Assembly: GCF_021044755.1 (NCBI RefSeq)
Contig: NZ_JAJNOR010000001.1
Span: 930,001 to 994,000 of the forward strand
Reading direction: 5' to 3'
Length of the DNA: 64,000 nucleotides
Origin: Lientehia hominis
GTDB lineage: Bacteria > Bacillota > Clostridia > Lachnospirales > Lachnospiraceae
Position numbers and translations under genes: made by a program. This document shows, piece after piece, positions 15,533 to 25,800 of this stretch; position 1 is the first letter of the stretch, and the number at the start of each line of letters is the position of its first letter. The notes under the pieces are model-generated. The model was given only the letters and a program-made list of their open reading frames with translations. It did not search any database and was not told where the DNA came from.

Positions 15533-16711
15533 TTATTTTTTTAAACTTTCCACAAACTCTCCCATCCGTTTGATGCCGTCCCGGATATTATCCGTGGAGG
15601 TCGCATAGGAAAGACGTACAAAGCCTTCTCCGGAAGCACCGAATCCTGTGCCGGGAACCATGCCCACATGCTTTTCTTCCAAAAGCCTCGTTGCAAATTC
15701 CTCAGCGCTGAGTCCCGTCTTCTTGATATTTACGAATGCATAGAACGCACCCTGGGGCTTCACACAGGAAAGTCCGTCAATGGCGTTGATTCCTTCGTAA
15801 ACGATGTTTCTCCGGTTCTCAAATTCCTTTACCATGGAGTCTATGTATTTCCTGGTCCCTTTGATCGCTTCTACACCTGCCCACTGAACAAAGGTATTCA
15901 CACAGGAAATAGAGTTCTCATTGAGTCTCCCGATCGCTTCAATGATATCGGCCGGCCCCGCCGCATAAGCGAGTCTCCACCCCGTCATCGCATAGGTCTT
16001 GGAGAAGGACTGAGAAATGATCACCCTGTCTTTCATCCCCTCTATCATAGCTGGACTGTAGAATTTAAGTCCGTCGAAGATGATGTTATAGTATACTTCA
16101 TCGGAGATCACCAGCAAATCATGCTTCTTGCAGAAATCACAGAATGCACACAGCGCTTCATGGGATATCACGCCGCCGGTGGGGTTGTTCGGGGAATTCA
16201 GAAGAATCGCCTTCGTCTTCTCATTTACATACTTCTCCAGCTCCTCCAGGTTGTAGAAGAAATTATCTTCCTCATGGACCGGAACCAGTACCGGCTTGCC
16301 GTGTGCGATTTTGGAATGATTCGGATGATTTGCCCAGCAGGGATCATTTACGATCATTTCCTCGTCATCATCCAGGATGGCCATGGCCGCAAGACGCAGC
16401 GTATCCATTCCGCTGGGGGTGATGACAATCTCCGTTTCCGGATCATAGTGGACACCATGGGTCCTCTCCAGATCCTCGGAGATTGCTTTCCGCAGCTCAG
16501 GAATGCCTGAGTTGGGCGCATACTTCGTCTTTCCTTCGGAAAGAGCCTGGATAGCCGCTTCCACAATGTTCGGCGGCGTCTGGAAATCAGGCTCACCAAT
16601 GGTGAACGAAATCATATCGTCACAAGACTCCGCAATTTTGTTTTGTTTTTCTAAGAAAATACGGATAGAAGAACGATCTACGCATTTTCCTGTTTTTGAT
16701 ACACGACTCAT
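15533..16711 (-). CDS. PLP-dependent class I/II aminotransferase (aspartate-type fold)
   Basis: A 392-residue cytosolic enzyme. Recognised by FTIGEPDFQTP near residue 36, LNSPNNPTGG, SDEVYYNI and the PLP-lysine motif SFSKTYAMTGWRLAY (about residues 231-245); the terminal RLSYATS carries the carboxylate-binding Arg. It transfers an amino group from an amino acid to a 2-oxo acid. It is the last gene of the operon with a branched-chain-type ABC importer and a DHDPS-family lyase, so its amino donor is probably the imported substrate. GGGGG precedes the ATG. Confidence 0.88.
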   Translation of the reverse strand: MSRVSKTGKCVDRSSIRIFLEKQNKIAESCDDMISFTIGEPDFQTPPNIVEAAIQALSEGKTKYAPNSGIPELRKAISEDLERTHGVHYDPETEIVITPSGMDTLRLAAMAILDDDEEMIVNDPCWANHPNHSKIAHGKPVLVPVHEEDNFFYNLEELEKYVNEKTKAILLNSPNNPTGGVISHEALCAFCDFCKKHDLLVISDEVYYNIIFDGLKFYSPAMIEGMKDRVIISQSFSKTYAMTGWRLAYAAGPADIIEAIGRLNENSISCVNTFVQWAGVEAIKGTRKYIDSMVKEFENRRNIVYEGINAIDGLSCVKPQGAFYAFVNIKKTGLSAEEFATRLLEEKHVGMVPGTGFGASGEGFVRLSYATSTDNIRDGIKRMGEFVESLKK

Positions 16712-16766
16712 GGCCGGATACCCCCTATTATATAAAAATTTGGCTGATCAATATTGTGTCTGTTAT

Positions 16767-17474
16767 TTATGCTCCCAGGTATGCCTTCCTTACCTGGTCG
16801 TTGGCCTTAATCTCGGCCGCAGGCCCCTCAAGAGAAATCTTGCCTGTTTCCAGGACATACGCACGGTTGGCGATGGAAAGTGCCATGTTGGCATTCTGCT
16901 CCACCAGAAGGATTGTCATGCCTTCCTTCTGCAGTTCCTGGATGATATCAAAAATACCCCTTACGACAATGGGCGCGAGTCCCATGGAGGGCTCATCTAA
17001 AAGAAGCATCTTCCCTCCGGTCATCAATGCCCTGGCAACTGCCAGCATCTGCTGCTCGCCGCCGGACAATGTCCCGCCTATCTGACTCTCCCGTTCCTTC
17101 AGACGGGGAAACAGCGTATATGCCCGTTCCATATTTTTTTTAATGGTCGCCGCATCCTTATCAGTCCACGCTCCCATCAGCAGGTTTTCCTTCACCGTCA
17201 TGCTGTAGAAGATCCTTCTTCCTTCCGGCACATGGTTCAGTCCCTTCGCCACAATCTGGTGGGGCGTCATCTTCGTCAGTTCTTCTCCCATGAACTTAAT
17301 AGAAGTCATAGTGCCTACCTTGTTCAGTCCAGAGAGCGCACGAAGAGTACTAGTCTTTCCGGCACCGTTGGCGCCGATCAGGGTAACGATCTCCCCTTCA
17401 TCCACATGGAAGCTGATATCGTCCACGCCTTTGATGGAGCCATAATTTACCACCAGGTTCTTGACCTCTAACAT
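16767..17474 (-). CDS. livF: Branched-chain amino acid-type ABC transporter ATPase LivF
   Basis: A 235-residue cytoplasmic ATPase with Walker A GANGAGKTSTL, signature LSGGEQQMLAVARA, Walker B MLLLDEPSMGLAP and the family terminus RKAYLGA. Length and the LivF-specific EGRRIFYSMTVKENL stretch fit. Its start overlaps the livG stop by 7 bp, with GGAGG upstream. Confidence 0.93.
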   Translation of the reverse strand: MLEVKNLVVNYGSIKGVDDISFHVDEGEIVTLIGANGAGKTSTLRALSGLNKVGTMTSIKFMGEELTKMTPHQIVAKGLNHVPEGRRIFYSMTVKENLLMGAWTDKDAATIKKNMERAYTLFPRLKERESQIGGTLSGGEQQMLAVARALMTGGKMLLLDEPSMGLAPIVVRGIFDIIQELQKEGMTILLVEQNANMALSIANRAYVLETGKISLEGPAAEIKANDQVRKAYLGA

Positions 17475-18244
17475 AATTCCTCTTCCTCCTTTCCAAGATA
17501 TGCCTCGATAACCTTCGGGTCATTCTGTACCTCGGAAGGAAGGCCCTCAGCGATAGTCACGCCGAAGTCGATTACCTTGATTCTGTCGGCAATGGCCATG
17601 ACCATGTTCATATGGTGTTCGATGAGAATGATCGTAATATCGAATTTCTCCCTTATTTCCTTGATCAGACCCACCAGCTCATCCACTTCACTGGGGTTCA
17701 TGCCAGCCGCCGGCTCATCCAGGCAAAGAATCTTAGGCCTGGTAGCCAGGGCTCTCGCGATCTCCAGACGGCGCTGTTCGCCGTAAGGCAGGTTTTTCGC
17801 GAGGAAGTCCGCTTTATCATCCAAACGGAATACCTTCAGAAGCTCCATAGCCTGGTTTTTAAAATCTTCTTCCTGTTTCCGGAATTTCTTGGTCCGGAAA
17901 ATCGCGCTGGCAAGGTTATAGGTAACCTGCAGCTCCATGGCGATGATGATATTGTCCAGCACACTTGCGCTGCCGAACAGACGGATATTCTGGAATGTCC
18001 TGGCAATCCCATGCTCCGTAAACACATTGGAGCGAAGGCCGTTCATCACCTGATCGCCCAGCTTTACCGTGCCATGTGTCGGCTGATAAATGCCTGTCAG
18101 CATATTGAAGATCGTAGTCTTTCCGGCGCCGTTTGGCCCAATGATAGCAAGAAGCTCGTTTTCCCTCAGCTCCAGGTTGAAATCCTGCACTGCTTTCAGT
18201 CCGCCGAATTCAATGGATAAATTTTCTGCTGTTAATAACGACAT
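17468..18244 (-). CDS. livG: Branched-chain amino acid-type ABC transporter ATPase LivG
   Basis: A 258-residue cytoplasmic ATPase: Walker A GPNGAGKTTIFNML, LivG-specific GIARTFQNIRLF, the signature region LPYGEQRRLEIARA and Walker B LCLDEPAAGMNP. It pairs with LivF. GGAGG lies before the ATG; the gap to livM is 20 bp. Confidence 0.93.
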   Translation of the reverse strand: MSLLTAENLSIEFGGLKAVQDFNLELRENELLAIIGPNGAGKTTIFNMLTGIYQPTHGTVKLGDQVMNGLRSNVFTEHGIARTFQNIRLFGSASVLDNIIIAMELQVTYNLASAIFRTKKFRKQEEDFKNQAMELLKVFRLDDKADFLAKNLPYGEQRRLEIARALATRPKILCLDEPAAGMNPSEVDELVGLIKEIREKFDITIILIEHHMNMVMAIADRIKVIDFGVTIAEGLPSEVQNDPKVIEAYLGKEEEELC

Positions 18245-18264
18245 GTCGTTTCCTCCTTTCTCCC

Positions 18265-19359
18265 TTATTGTTTTCCGGCGCCGCCGTTGTTCTCGCCTGC
18301 CTGCGCCAGTTTCTTTGCTTTCCGTCTTTCTACAAAGGAGGAAATTAATCCGCCGTTATCTGCCTTCTGGTGAGCGCTCTCTTTATCACCGAATCTCATG
18401 AAACCAAATTCATGCTTGCCGAAGATTCCCTTAGGCCGGTTCAGCATGATGATGATCAGGATCAGCGCGTAGATAACGAGACGCCACTCACCCATGAAGC
18501 GCAGGAACTCCGGCAGCATTGTAAAGATCAATGCTCCGAGAAGGGCGCTGCTGTAGCTTCCCACGCCGCCGGCATAAAGGAATAACAGCATATCAGTGGA
18601 TTTCACCTGGCTGAACATCTCCGGATTGATGAACATCATCAAATGGGCATATAAACCTCCGCCCAAGCCCGCAATAAATGCGGAGAATACAAAGGATTTA
18701 ATCTTCGCTTTTGTAGTATTGATACCCATGGTCTCCGCCGCCAGCTCATTCTCACGGATGGCGATGCAGCCTCGTCCATAACGGGATTTTGTAAAGTTAC
18801 GAAGCAGGATCATCACGATGATCACCGCTACGAAAATGATTGGAAAGGTACTCAGCTTCTGGATGCCGTTGAGTCCCTTCGCCCTGCCGGAAAAAGGAAA
18901 TACACGCCACAGCACGCGGATGATCTCACTGAATCCCAGTGTGATGATGGCCAGATAATCGCCCTTCAAACGAAGGGAGGGAATACCGATCAGGAAACCG
19001 ATAAATGCCGCCACCGCCGCGCCGATCAGAAGCGCCAGGAAAAAGAGGCCGTAAGAGGCAAACGGATTTCCCATGGCTGACTGGAATACCAGCTTCGTCA
19101 ACATTGCTGATGTATACGCGCCAACGGACATAAAACCTGCCTGGCCCAGGGAAAACTGACCCGTCATACCGTTGATCAGGTTAAGGCTCATGGCCACGAT
19201 GCCGTTGATACATGCCAGCTGTAAGATCTGATACCAATAAGAGTTGAGGATCTCCGTTCTGTAAAGAATCTGGATCACCACGAAAAGAACAGGAATCATA
19301 ATGTAGCTGACATAGGATTTTTTATCTTTCTGCAACTGTACTGCTTTTGTCTTACCCAT
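18265..19359 (-). CDS. livM: Branched-chain amino acid-type ABC transporter permease LivM
   Basis: A 364-residue polytopic permease. Characteristic stretches are LINGMTGQFSLGQAGFMSVGAY, PSLRLKGDYLAIITLGFSEIIR and AIRENELAAETMGIN. The C-terminal tail is longer and more basic than usual (KADNGGLISSFVERRKAKK). It forms the heterodimeric channel with LivH. Confidence 0.92.
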   Translation of the reverse strand: MGKTKAVQLQKDKKSYVSYIMIPVLFVVIQILYRTEILNSYWYQILQLACINGIVAMSLNLINGMTGQFSLGQAGFMSVGAYTSAMLTKLVFQSAMGNPFASYGLFFLALLIGAAVAAFIGFLIGIPSLRLKGDYLAIITLGFSEIIRVLWRVFPFSGRAKGLNGIQKLSTFPIIFVAVIIVMILLRNFTKSRYGRGCIAIRENELAAETMGINTTKAKIKSFVFSAFIAGLGGGLYAHLMMFINPEMFSQVKSTDMLLFLYAGGVGSYSSALLGALIFTMLPEFLRFMGEWRLVIYALILIIIMLNRPKGIFGKHEFGFMRFGDKESAHQKADNGGLISSFVERRKAKKLAQAGENNGGAGKQ

Positions 19360-19369
19360 CCGATATCAC

Positions 19370-20251
19370 CTACACTTTCTCTGTTGTCAGCTTGCCGAAC
19401 AGACCGGCCGGCTTTACAAGAAGGATCACGATCAGTATGGCATATGCCACGCCAAAGCCCACATCTGCGTTGAGGTTCGTGGCAAAGATCTCCGCGATAC
19501 CCATGATGATTCCGCCGAACATGGCTCCTTTAATGCTACCGATACCGCCGACTACTGCGGCAATAAATGCTTTGTTGCCCAGGAAGGAGCCGATACTGAC
19601 CTCCAGGGTCGGATACATGATTCCATAGAACACACCGCCTGCGCCTGCCAGTGCTGCGCCGATGAAGAAGGTGCTGGAAATGACCATGTTGATATTGATG
19701 CCCATAAGAGCTGCCGCATCTCTGTCCAGAGAAACCGCACGCATGCCCCGGCCTACCTTCGTCTTATTTACAATGAAGTTAAGACCAAGCATCAGGAGGA
19801 TAGCCAAGACGATCAAAAGAATCTGAGTCGTTGTAAAGGTGACGCCAAAAATCTTGATACTCTTGCTTTGAAGCAGAGTAGGAAAAGCTTTCGGGATAGG
19901 CCCGATGAAAGGCAGGGCCCTGCAAAGGTTCTGAATGAATGTGGATACGCCGAGGGCCGTGATCAAAGCTGACAGCTTCGGCTGGTTCCTCATGGGCTTA
20001 TAAGCAATCCTGTCTGTGATCACACCGATGACACCGGCCACCAGCATAGCCATGATCAGGCATACCACGAAATTTTCTCCTGCGAAAAGCGCCGCAAAAA
20101 ACGCCGTATAGGCACCCAGCATCAGGAAATCGCCGTGGGCGAAGTTAATCAGATCTACGATTCCATATACCATAGTATATCCGAGTGCCACCAGTGCATA
20201 TATGGTACCCAGCTGGAGCCCGTAGATGAGAAGCTGGAAAAACTGTGACAT
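19370..20251 (-). CDS. livH: Branched-chain amino acid-type ABC transporter permease LivH
   Basis: A 293-residue polytopic permease with YALVALGYTMVYGIVDLINFAHGD near the N-terminus, RAVSLDRDAAALMGIN and a late GGIGSIKGAMFGG motif. The start at 20251 has AGAGGTGA upstream; longer in-frame starts lack one. It sits 10 bp before livM. Confidence 0.93.
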   Translation of the reverse strand: MSQFFQLLIYGLQLGTIYALVALGYTMVYGIVDLINFAHGDFLMLGAYTAFFAALFAGENFVVCLIMAMLVAGVIGVITDRIAYKPMRNQPKLSALITALGVSTFIQNLCRALPFIGPIPKAFPTLLQSKSIKIFGVTFTTTQILLIVLAILLMLGLNFIVNKTKVGRGMRAVSLDRDAAALMGININMVISSTFFIGAALAGAGGVFYGIMYPTLEVSIGSFLGNKAFIAAVVGGIGSIKGAMFGGIIMGIAEIFATNLNADVGFGVAYAILIVILLVKPAGLFGKLTTEKV

Positions 20252-20324
20252 ATTTTCACCTCTTTCTGAAAAATGGGAGGAATACACTCCTGGAAAAACT
20301 TTTATCTCCCGTTACATAAGACGA

Positions 20325-20346
20325 GAGCGAGACTTGCGCCTCGCTC
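20325..20346 (-). promoter_or_regulatory. Stem-loop between livK and livH
   Basis: Arms GAGCGAG / CTCGCTC with an 8-nt loop, 15 bp after the livK stop. It lacks a T-run, so it is more likely an mRNA-stabilising or partial read-through element that favours binding-protein expression than a full terminator. Confidence 0.5.
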
Positions 20347-20361
20347 CCCAATTCTTACGGT

Positions 20362-21603
20362 TTACGGATTGATTGTAGAAACGTAGGTCGGTACACCGTC
20401 TTTATAAATCATAACATTGGCAGATTTTTCCGGGTCTCTGTTTTCATCGTATACAAGATGGCCGCTGGGCAGGTTGATGTCGGTCGCCTGGATAGCGTCT
20501 CTAAGAGCTGCGCTGTCATCTACCTTACCGGCTCTCTTGAAGGAATCTACAAGAATCTGTACACAGTCATAGGACATAGTGGACTGAGTGTTGGGCTCTT
20601 TGTTGTATTTCTCACGGAATGCTTTTGTGAAAGCCTGAGAAACGGGGTCCGTGCTGTCAGCAGCGAACAGAGAGATGAAATAGCATCCTTCTACGTTCTC
20701 ATTTCCAGCCAGCTCGGGTACGTTGGGGTTATCCCAAGACATCTCGCCCATGATTTCTGCTTCGATGCCCATTTCACGAATCTGTTTGATCTGAAGGGGA
20801 AGCTCACCAGCCTGGTTGGGAAGGAAAATAACTTCTGCTCCAGAGTTTTGGATATTGGTCAGCTGAGCCTTGAAGTCTTTTACGTCAGCGCCTGCATATG
20901 CTTCGAATGCAACTACTTCGCCGCCTGCCGCTTCAAATTCTTTCTTGAAGTTGGTAGCCAGTCCTGAAGAATAGTCATCAGCGTTGCTGTAAAGAACGGC
21001 AACCTTGGATGCTTTTAATGTTTCCTGAGCCATCTTTGCACAAACTACAGCCTGGAAGCTGTCAATCCAGCAGGCACGGAATACATACTCGCCGCCCACG
21101 GTCGTACAGTCAGGGTTGCTGGAAGTGGTGCCGATAGCCGGAACCTTAGCAGCTGTTGCAAGAGGGCCTGCAGAGATAAGGGGACCGCTGGAGTCGGGTC
21201 CGATGATGGCAGCAACTTTATCCTGGCCAATCAGCTTATTGTAAGCATTGTTGGTGATCTCAGGCTTACCTTCATTGTCCTCTTCCACGATTTCAATCTT
21301 ATACATCTTGCCGCCTACTTCGAAGCCGCCTGCGTTGTTGATTTCCTCAACAGCCAGGTCAACGCCGTATCTGGAATATTCACCTGCTACCGCATTGGGG
21401 CCGGTGAAAGGCTGGCAAAGGCCGATTTTAATGGTTTCTGCATCACCGCTCGCGCCGCCTTCTTCTTTAGTTGCTTCAGAACCATCTGCAGCAGCGGTGG
21501 TCTCTTTGCCCTTGTCTTTGTCAGCGTCCTTATCTTTGCCGCCGCAGGCAGCCAAAGAAAATACCATGACAAGTGCTAACATCAAAGATACTACTTTCTT
21601 CAT
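20362..21603 (-). CDS. livK: Branched-chain amino acid-type substrate-binding lipoprotein LivK
   Basis: A 413-residue extracytoplasmic lipoprotein: signal peptide ending in lipobox LAAC (residues 17-20), a low-complexity linker, then a Peripla_BP_6 domain (IKIGLCQPFTGPNAVAGEYSRY, ELAVEEINNAGG-like helix, DKVAAIIGPDSSGP). The start at 21603 is fixed by the signal peptide and AGGAGG. The ligand could be a branched-chain or another amino acid; the neighbouring lyase and aminotransferase suggest a catabolised amino acid. Confidence 0.92.
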   Translation of the reverse strand: MKKVVSLMLALVMVFSLAACGGKDKDADKDKGKETTAAADGSEATKEEGGASGDAETIKIGLCQPFTGPNAVAGEYSRYGVDLAVEEINNAGGFEVGGKMYKIEIVEEDNEGKPEITNNAYNKLIGQDKVAAIIGPDSSGPLISAGPLATAAKVPAIGTTSSNPDCTTVGGEYVFRACWIDSFQAVVCAKMAQETLKASKVAVLYSNADDYSSGLATNFKKEFEAAGGEVVAFEAYAGADVKDFKAQLTNIQNSGAEVIFLPNQAGELPLQIKQIREMGIEAEIMGEMSWDNPNVPELAGNENVEGCYFISLFAADSTDPVSQAFTKAFREKYNKEPNTQSTMSYDCVQILVDSFKRAGKVDDSAALRDAIQATDINLPSGHLVYDENRDPEKSANVMIYKDGVPTYVSTINP

Positions 21604-21672
21604 AAGTTTTATTCCTCCTTTTTTATGATAAGTGCGTACTACACACACTTATTTCGGTTTCTGTGTATTGCT

Positions 21673-22563
21673 TTACTGAAGGCCGATGACAGCCAGCTGC
21701 TTCTTCATCTCAAGGATTTCATCCTGAGTCAGGTTATGTAACGGTCCGCGTACATATCCCGCATCGATTCCCCGCAGCTTCATCGCCTCTTTGAAATGGC
21801 CCATGCTGGCTCCGCCCTTCAGAATATCGCAGACTTCATTGGCAAGCCTCTGCTGTTTCCTGGCCTCATCCCAATCGCCGCGCATACACGCCTGATAGGT
21901 CGCTACAAATATTTCAGGATATACGCTGGATACGCCGGATACTACACCGTCACAGCCCATGGCCATCAGCGCATTGATCAGTTTATCACATCCGTGAAGC
22001 ACAGAAAAATTGCCGTCATTTACTTTCTGATATTCCAGAGTCCTGCACATATCGGCAAAGCTGTACTTGATTCCGATAATATTTTTAAATTCTCTGGCCA
22101 GCTTATCAGCTACGGCCACCGGCAGATCATTGGAAGAGCACTGAGGAATGTTGTAAAGGTAAATCGGGAAATCCTCCGGCACGCTCTTTGCGATCGCTGC
22201 GTAATACTCATATATGGAAACGTCGGTCGCGCCGTAGAACGCAGGAGAAACTGCTCCGATACCATCCGCCCCAATTTCACAGGCATGGCGCGCCAGCTCA
22301 CAGGCATCCTTTGTTTTCATGGCTCCTACGTGAATGAACACGGGAATACGGTGATTGCACTGATTCACAACTGTCTCGGCTACCAGTTTTCTCTCTTCAT
22401 TATTCATCAGCATCATCTCACCTGTTGTACCCAGAGGATACAGGCAGTTGATACCTTTTTCAATAAGGAAATCCACATGCTGTCTGATTGCTTCCACCCT
22501 TACGGTCTCGTCCTCATTAAAGGGAGTGACCATGGCTGTAACAACACCATAAAGCTTCTTCAT
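21673..22563 (-). CDS. Dihydrodipicolinate synthase / N-acetylneuraminate lyase family aldolase
   Basis: A 296-residue TIM-barrel enzyme. YPLGTTGEMMLM (about residues 42-53) carries the family Thr pair, the Tyr is in YLYNIPQ, and the Schiff-base Lys is in GIKYSFAD. The start at 22563 has GAGAGG 6 nt upstream. A plausible promoter (TTGTAA-18 bp-TAATAT) lies at 22637-22666. As first gene of a liv transporter-aminotransferase operon it is more likely a catabolic 2-oxo-acid lyase than the lysine-biosynthetic DapA. Substrate unknown. Confidence 0.83.
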   Translation of the reverse strand: MKKLYGVVTAMVTPFNEDETVRVEAIRQHVDFLIEKGINCLYPLGTTGEMMLMNNEERKLVAETVVNQCNHRIPVFIHVGAMKTKDACELARHACEIGADGIGAVSPAFYGATDVSIYEYYAAIAKSVPEDFPIYLYNIPQCSSNDLPVAVADKLAREFKNIIGIKYSFADMCRTLEYQKVNDGNFSVLHGCDKLINALMAMGCDGVVSGVSSVYPEIFVATYQACMRGDWDEARKQQRLANEVCDILKGGASMGHFKEAMKLRGIDAGYVRGPLHNLTQDEILEMKKQLAVIGLQ

Positions 22564-22764
22564 GACTTGCCTCTCTTTCATACTTTTCACCAGATTATTG
22601 TTTTTAAATCCGTGCAATTATTTCCAATTCACCGGTATATTAGCAAATTTCTCAACGCCTTTACAAGGACATTATGGTGATATTGCACAACTTTCGTTTC
22701 GTTAATGATAGCACACAGAAAAGTCACATTTCATCGTTTTTCCTCCAAAAATTCCTGTTTAATT

Positions 22765-22781
22765 TTTGTACTTTGTACAAA
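22765..22781. promoter_or_regulatory. Inverted repeat TTTGTAC-TTT-GTACAAA
   Basis: A perfect 7+3+7 dyad about 200 bp upstream of the lyase gene and downstream of the kinase gene. It is a candidate operator, possibly for PucR or another regulator of the lyase-liv operon. No direct support. Confidence 0.35.
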
Positions 22782-22810
22782 GGGGTCCCTCGCGGCGTCC
22801 TCTGCGGAAC

Positions 22811-22850
22811 AAAAAGGGCCTGTCCGGCGATTGGCCGGACAAGCCTTTTT
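22811..22850. terminator. Bidirectional intrinsic terminator
   Basis: A 12-bp stem (GGCCTGTCCGGC / GCCGGACAAGCC, one mismatch) flanked by A5 and T5. On the minus strand it ends the histidine kinase transcript. Confidence 0.85.
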
Positions 22851-22867
22851 CCTGTTTCTTCTATATA

Positions 22868-25800
22868 TTATTTATCTTCGCCTATAAGGCCGCTGTGAAA
22901 TACCCTGTACAGGGTTCCAAACAATAATTCCTGTTCAATCGGCTTTGTCAGATATTCATTAATGCCTGCCTTTTCTGCTTCCTGCCGCTCATCCTCAAAA
23001 GCATTGGCAGTCATCGCAATGATCGGCATCCTGCCGGCATCCGGATGATCTGAGCTCCGTATCCTCCTCGTAGCCTCCAGGCCGTCCATATGCGGCATGC
23101 GGATATCCATGAGCACAGCCTGATAGGTCCCGGAACGGGCAGACAGGAATTTTTCCACAGCTATCCGTCCGTCTTCTGCCGTATCCACCTGAATTCCTCT
23201 CATCTCCAGGAGCGTCTGGGCGATTTCCCTGTTTATCTCGCTGTCCTCCACCAAAAGCACGCGCTCGTGGTCAAAGGCTGTCTCTTCTTTAAGCTGACGT
23301 TTTTCTTCCGTCATGTCTGTCTTTGCAGCCTGCCGCAGCACCGCTCCAAGTGTGCTGGTAAAAAACGGCTTAGCTAAAAACAGATCCACACCTGCGGCGC
23401 GGGCTTCCTCCTCTACATCGCTCCAGTCATACGCCGACATTACGATCACCAGGATATCCTTCCCTACAATCCTTCGTATCTGGCGGGCTGTTTCCACTCC
23501 ATCCATCCCGGGCATCTTCCAGTCGATGATCGCCACATCGAATTTTTCTCCACGGTCTGATCTGCGGCGCACTGATTCCACAGCCTCAGCTCCCGAGACC
23601 ACCCACTCAACCTTTACTCCCATATGATTCAAGATAGCCTGGGCCTGCTCGCAGACAAAAGGATCGTCATCCGTCACCAATACTTCCATATCCTCAGGAA
23701 ACATGCAGTCCTCTGCCGGACCGTTCCCGGTCCGCTGCAGCGGAAGCTCTACTGTAAAACAGGTTCCTTCTCCCTGGCCGCTCTCAGCTGCGATGCTTCC
23801 GTCCATCATTCGAAGAAGATTCTGAACAATGGAAAGGCCTAACCCGCTTCCTTCAAACACTCTTCCGCTTTCCTGTGATTCCTGTTCAAACGGCTGGAAC
23901 ATTTTCTGCTGGAATTCTTCCGATATTCCAATTCCGTCGTCGGACACCTGAATCCGGAGCCATTCCTTGTCTTTCGTCTGCCGCATAGATTCCAGCCGAA
24001 GAGATACATGGCCGCTCTCTCCAGTATACTTCACCGCATTGGAAAGCAGGTTCATGAGTATCTGGTTTATCCGCAGAGAATCCCCGATATATGTGCTTTC
24101 CAAGCGCTCGTCGACCATCACGGTAAATTCCTGTCTTTTCGCGCTGGCCTGAGCATAGATCATCTGGGTCACACTCTGCACCAGCTCCCGGAAATCAAAC
24201 GGCTCTTTTGCAAGATCCATCTTTCCACTCTCTATCTTTGACATGTCCAGAACATCATTCAGAAGAGAAAGAAGATATCTGGCCGACAGTCCGATCTTTC
24301 CCAGGCAGTCCCTCATTTTTTCTTTATTGTCCAGGCTGACCGCCGCTATGGCAGTCATACCGATAATCGCATTCATCGGAGTGCGGATATCATGGGACAT
24401 ACGGGAAAGGAAATCGCTCTTTGCCAGACTGGCCTGCTCTGCCAGGGAAAGGGCATCCTGCAGCGCCTGCTTCTGGCGCTCCTGCTCTTTCTTCTGTCTG
24501 TCGACATTCTTCATATATATCATGGCCCGCAGCTCTCCGTCCACATTCTCCAAAAGCTGCATGTTCATGGTAAACCAATAATACTGCCCGTCCGGGCATT
24601 TGTTTCGGAATTCCATAAAATGTTCGCTCTGGCGTTCCTTAAAGCTTTCCGTCAGCCGCTCCGGCGCAAAATTGTCCTTAAATTCTTCGCGGTAATCCGG
24701 ATGGATATATTCCCAAAGCACCCGTTCGAAATGCTCTTTCACAGACTCCGCCATGCGGAAGGACTCCGGATACCCCTGGAAACCTTTCCACGCATAGGCT
24801 TCTCCGCCTGTCAGGTTCCACTCGTAGATCGCATCATAAAAATGGTTCACCGAGGTCAGCAGCCGTTCATTGGCTATCCGGCTCTCCGCCCTGGCCATAT
24901 AAAGCTCATGGATATCCCGGAAGGTCAGCAGCATCACATTCACTTCCTCATCCTCCAGCAGATTCCCCATCAGCTCGCACCACCGGTAGTGTCCTTCCTC
25001 ATCCAGCCGGCGCGCCTCCAGAAGCAGCTTTTTCCTCCCCTCTTTCGCATTTTTTCTGATATTTTCCATGGAAAATATGGAGAAAAACCGGCCCCGGTCC
25101 TCCGGGTGAATAAGATTCCCTCCGTACTCTTTACAAAATAAGGTGAAATCCTCCTGCTCTTTAATGGCCTCCATCCCGCTGCTGGATTTATATGCCATAA
25201 AACGGCCTGTCTCAACATCCAGCACCAGGAGCTCTCCGAACAGCGTCATGATGCTCGCGGTCATCAGCGTCTCCCTGGAGCGGTACAGCTCCTCCCTCTG
25301 TTTCAGCTGTGTGATATCCCGCAGAGTCCCCACGACCCGCTCTTTTTCTCCGTCCTTACGAATCAGGTCACCCTGCACCAGATACCAGCGGTAGCCGCTC
25401 CCTCCATAAGGGATGATACGCACCTCCGCCTGTCTCAGTTCCCCTCCCAGGACACTGTCCACCAGACCAATATCCTCCGGATGCAGAATATCTCTCATTA
25501 TCTGCCGGTAGTTCTCCAGTCTGGCGGCACGTCCGCCTATTTCCGGGTTTTCCTGGCTCAAGAACAGATCCTCCTCCGGAAAATATTCAAAAAAAACATC
25601 TGCAGCACTTTCCACAGCGATCTTATATTTCATCCGTTCCTGTTTAAGCTCTTCTTCTGTCTCTTTGCGGCCGGTGATATCCAGGACTGTCATTGTGTAT
25701 TCAGGAACTCCGTCCTGCTCTCCTGTCATTTTTCCTTCCAAGTGAAGCCAGATACATCTTCCCATGCTGTCCGTGGACTGTCCGTCCAGGCGGATCGGTT

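Noticed and set aside
22705..22898. Short plus-strand frames downstream of the kinase gene
   Set aside because: They run through the terminator and operator region and have no ribosome site.
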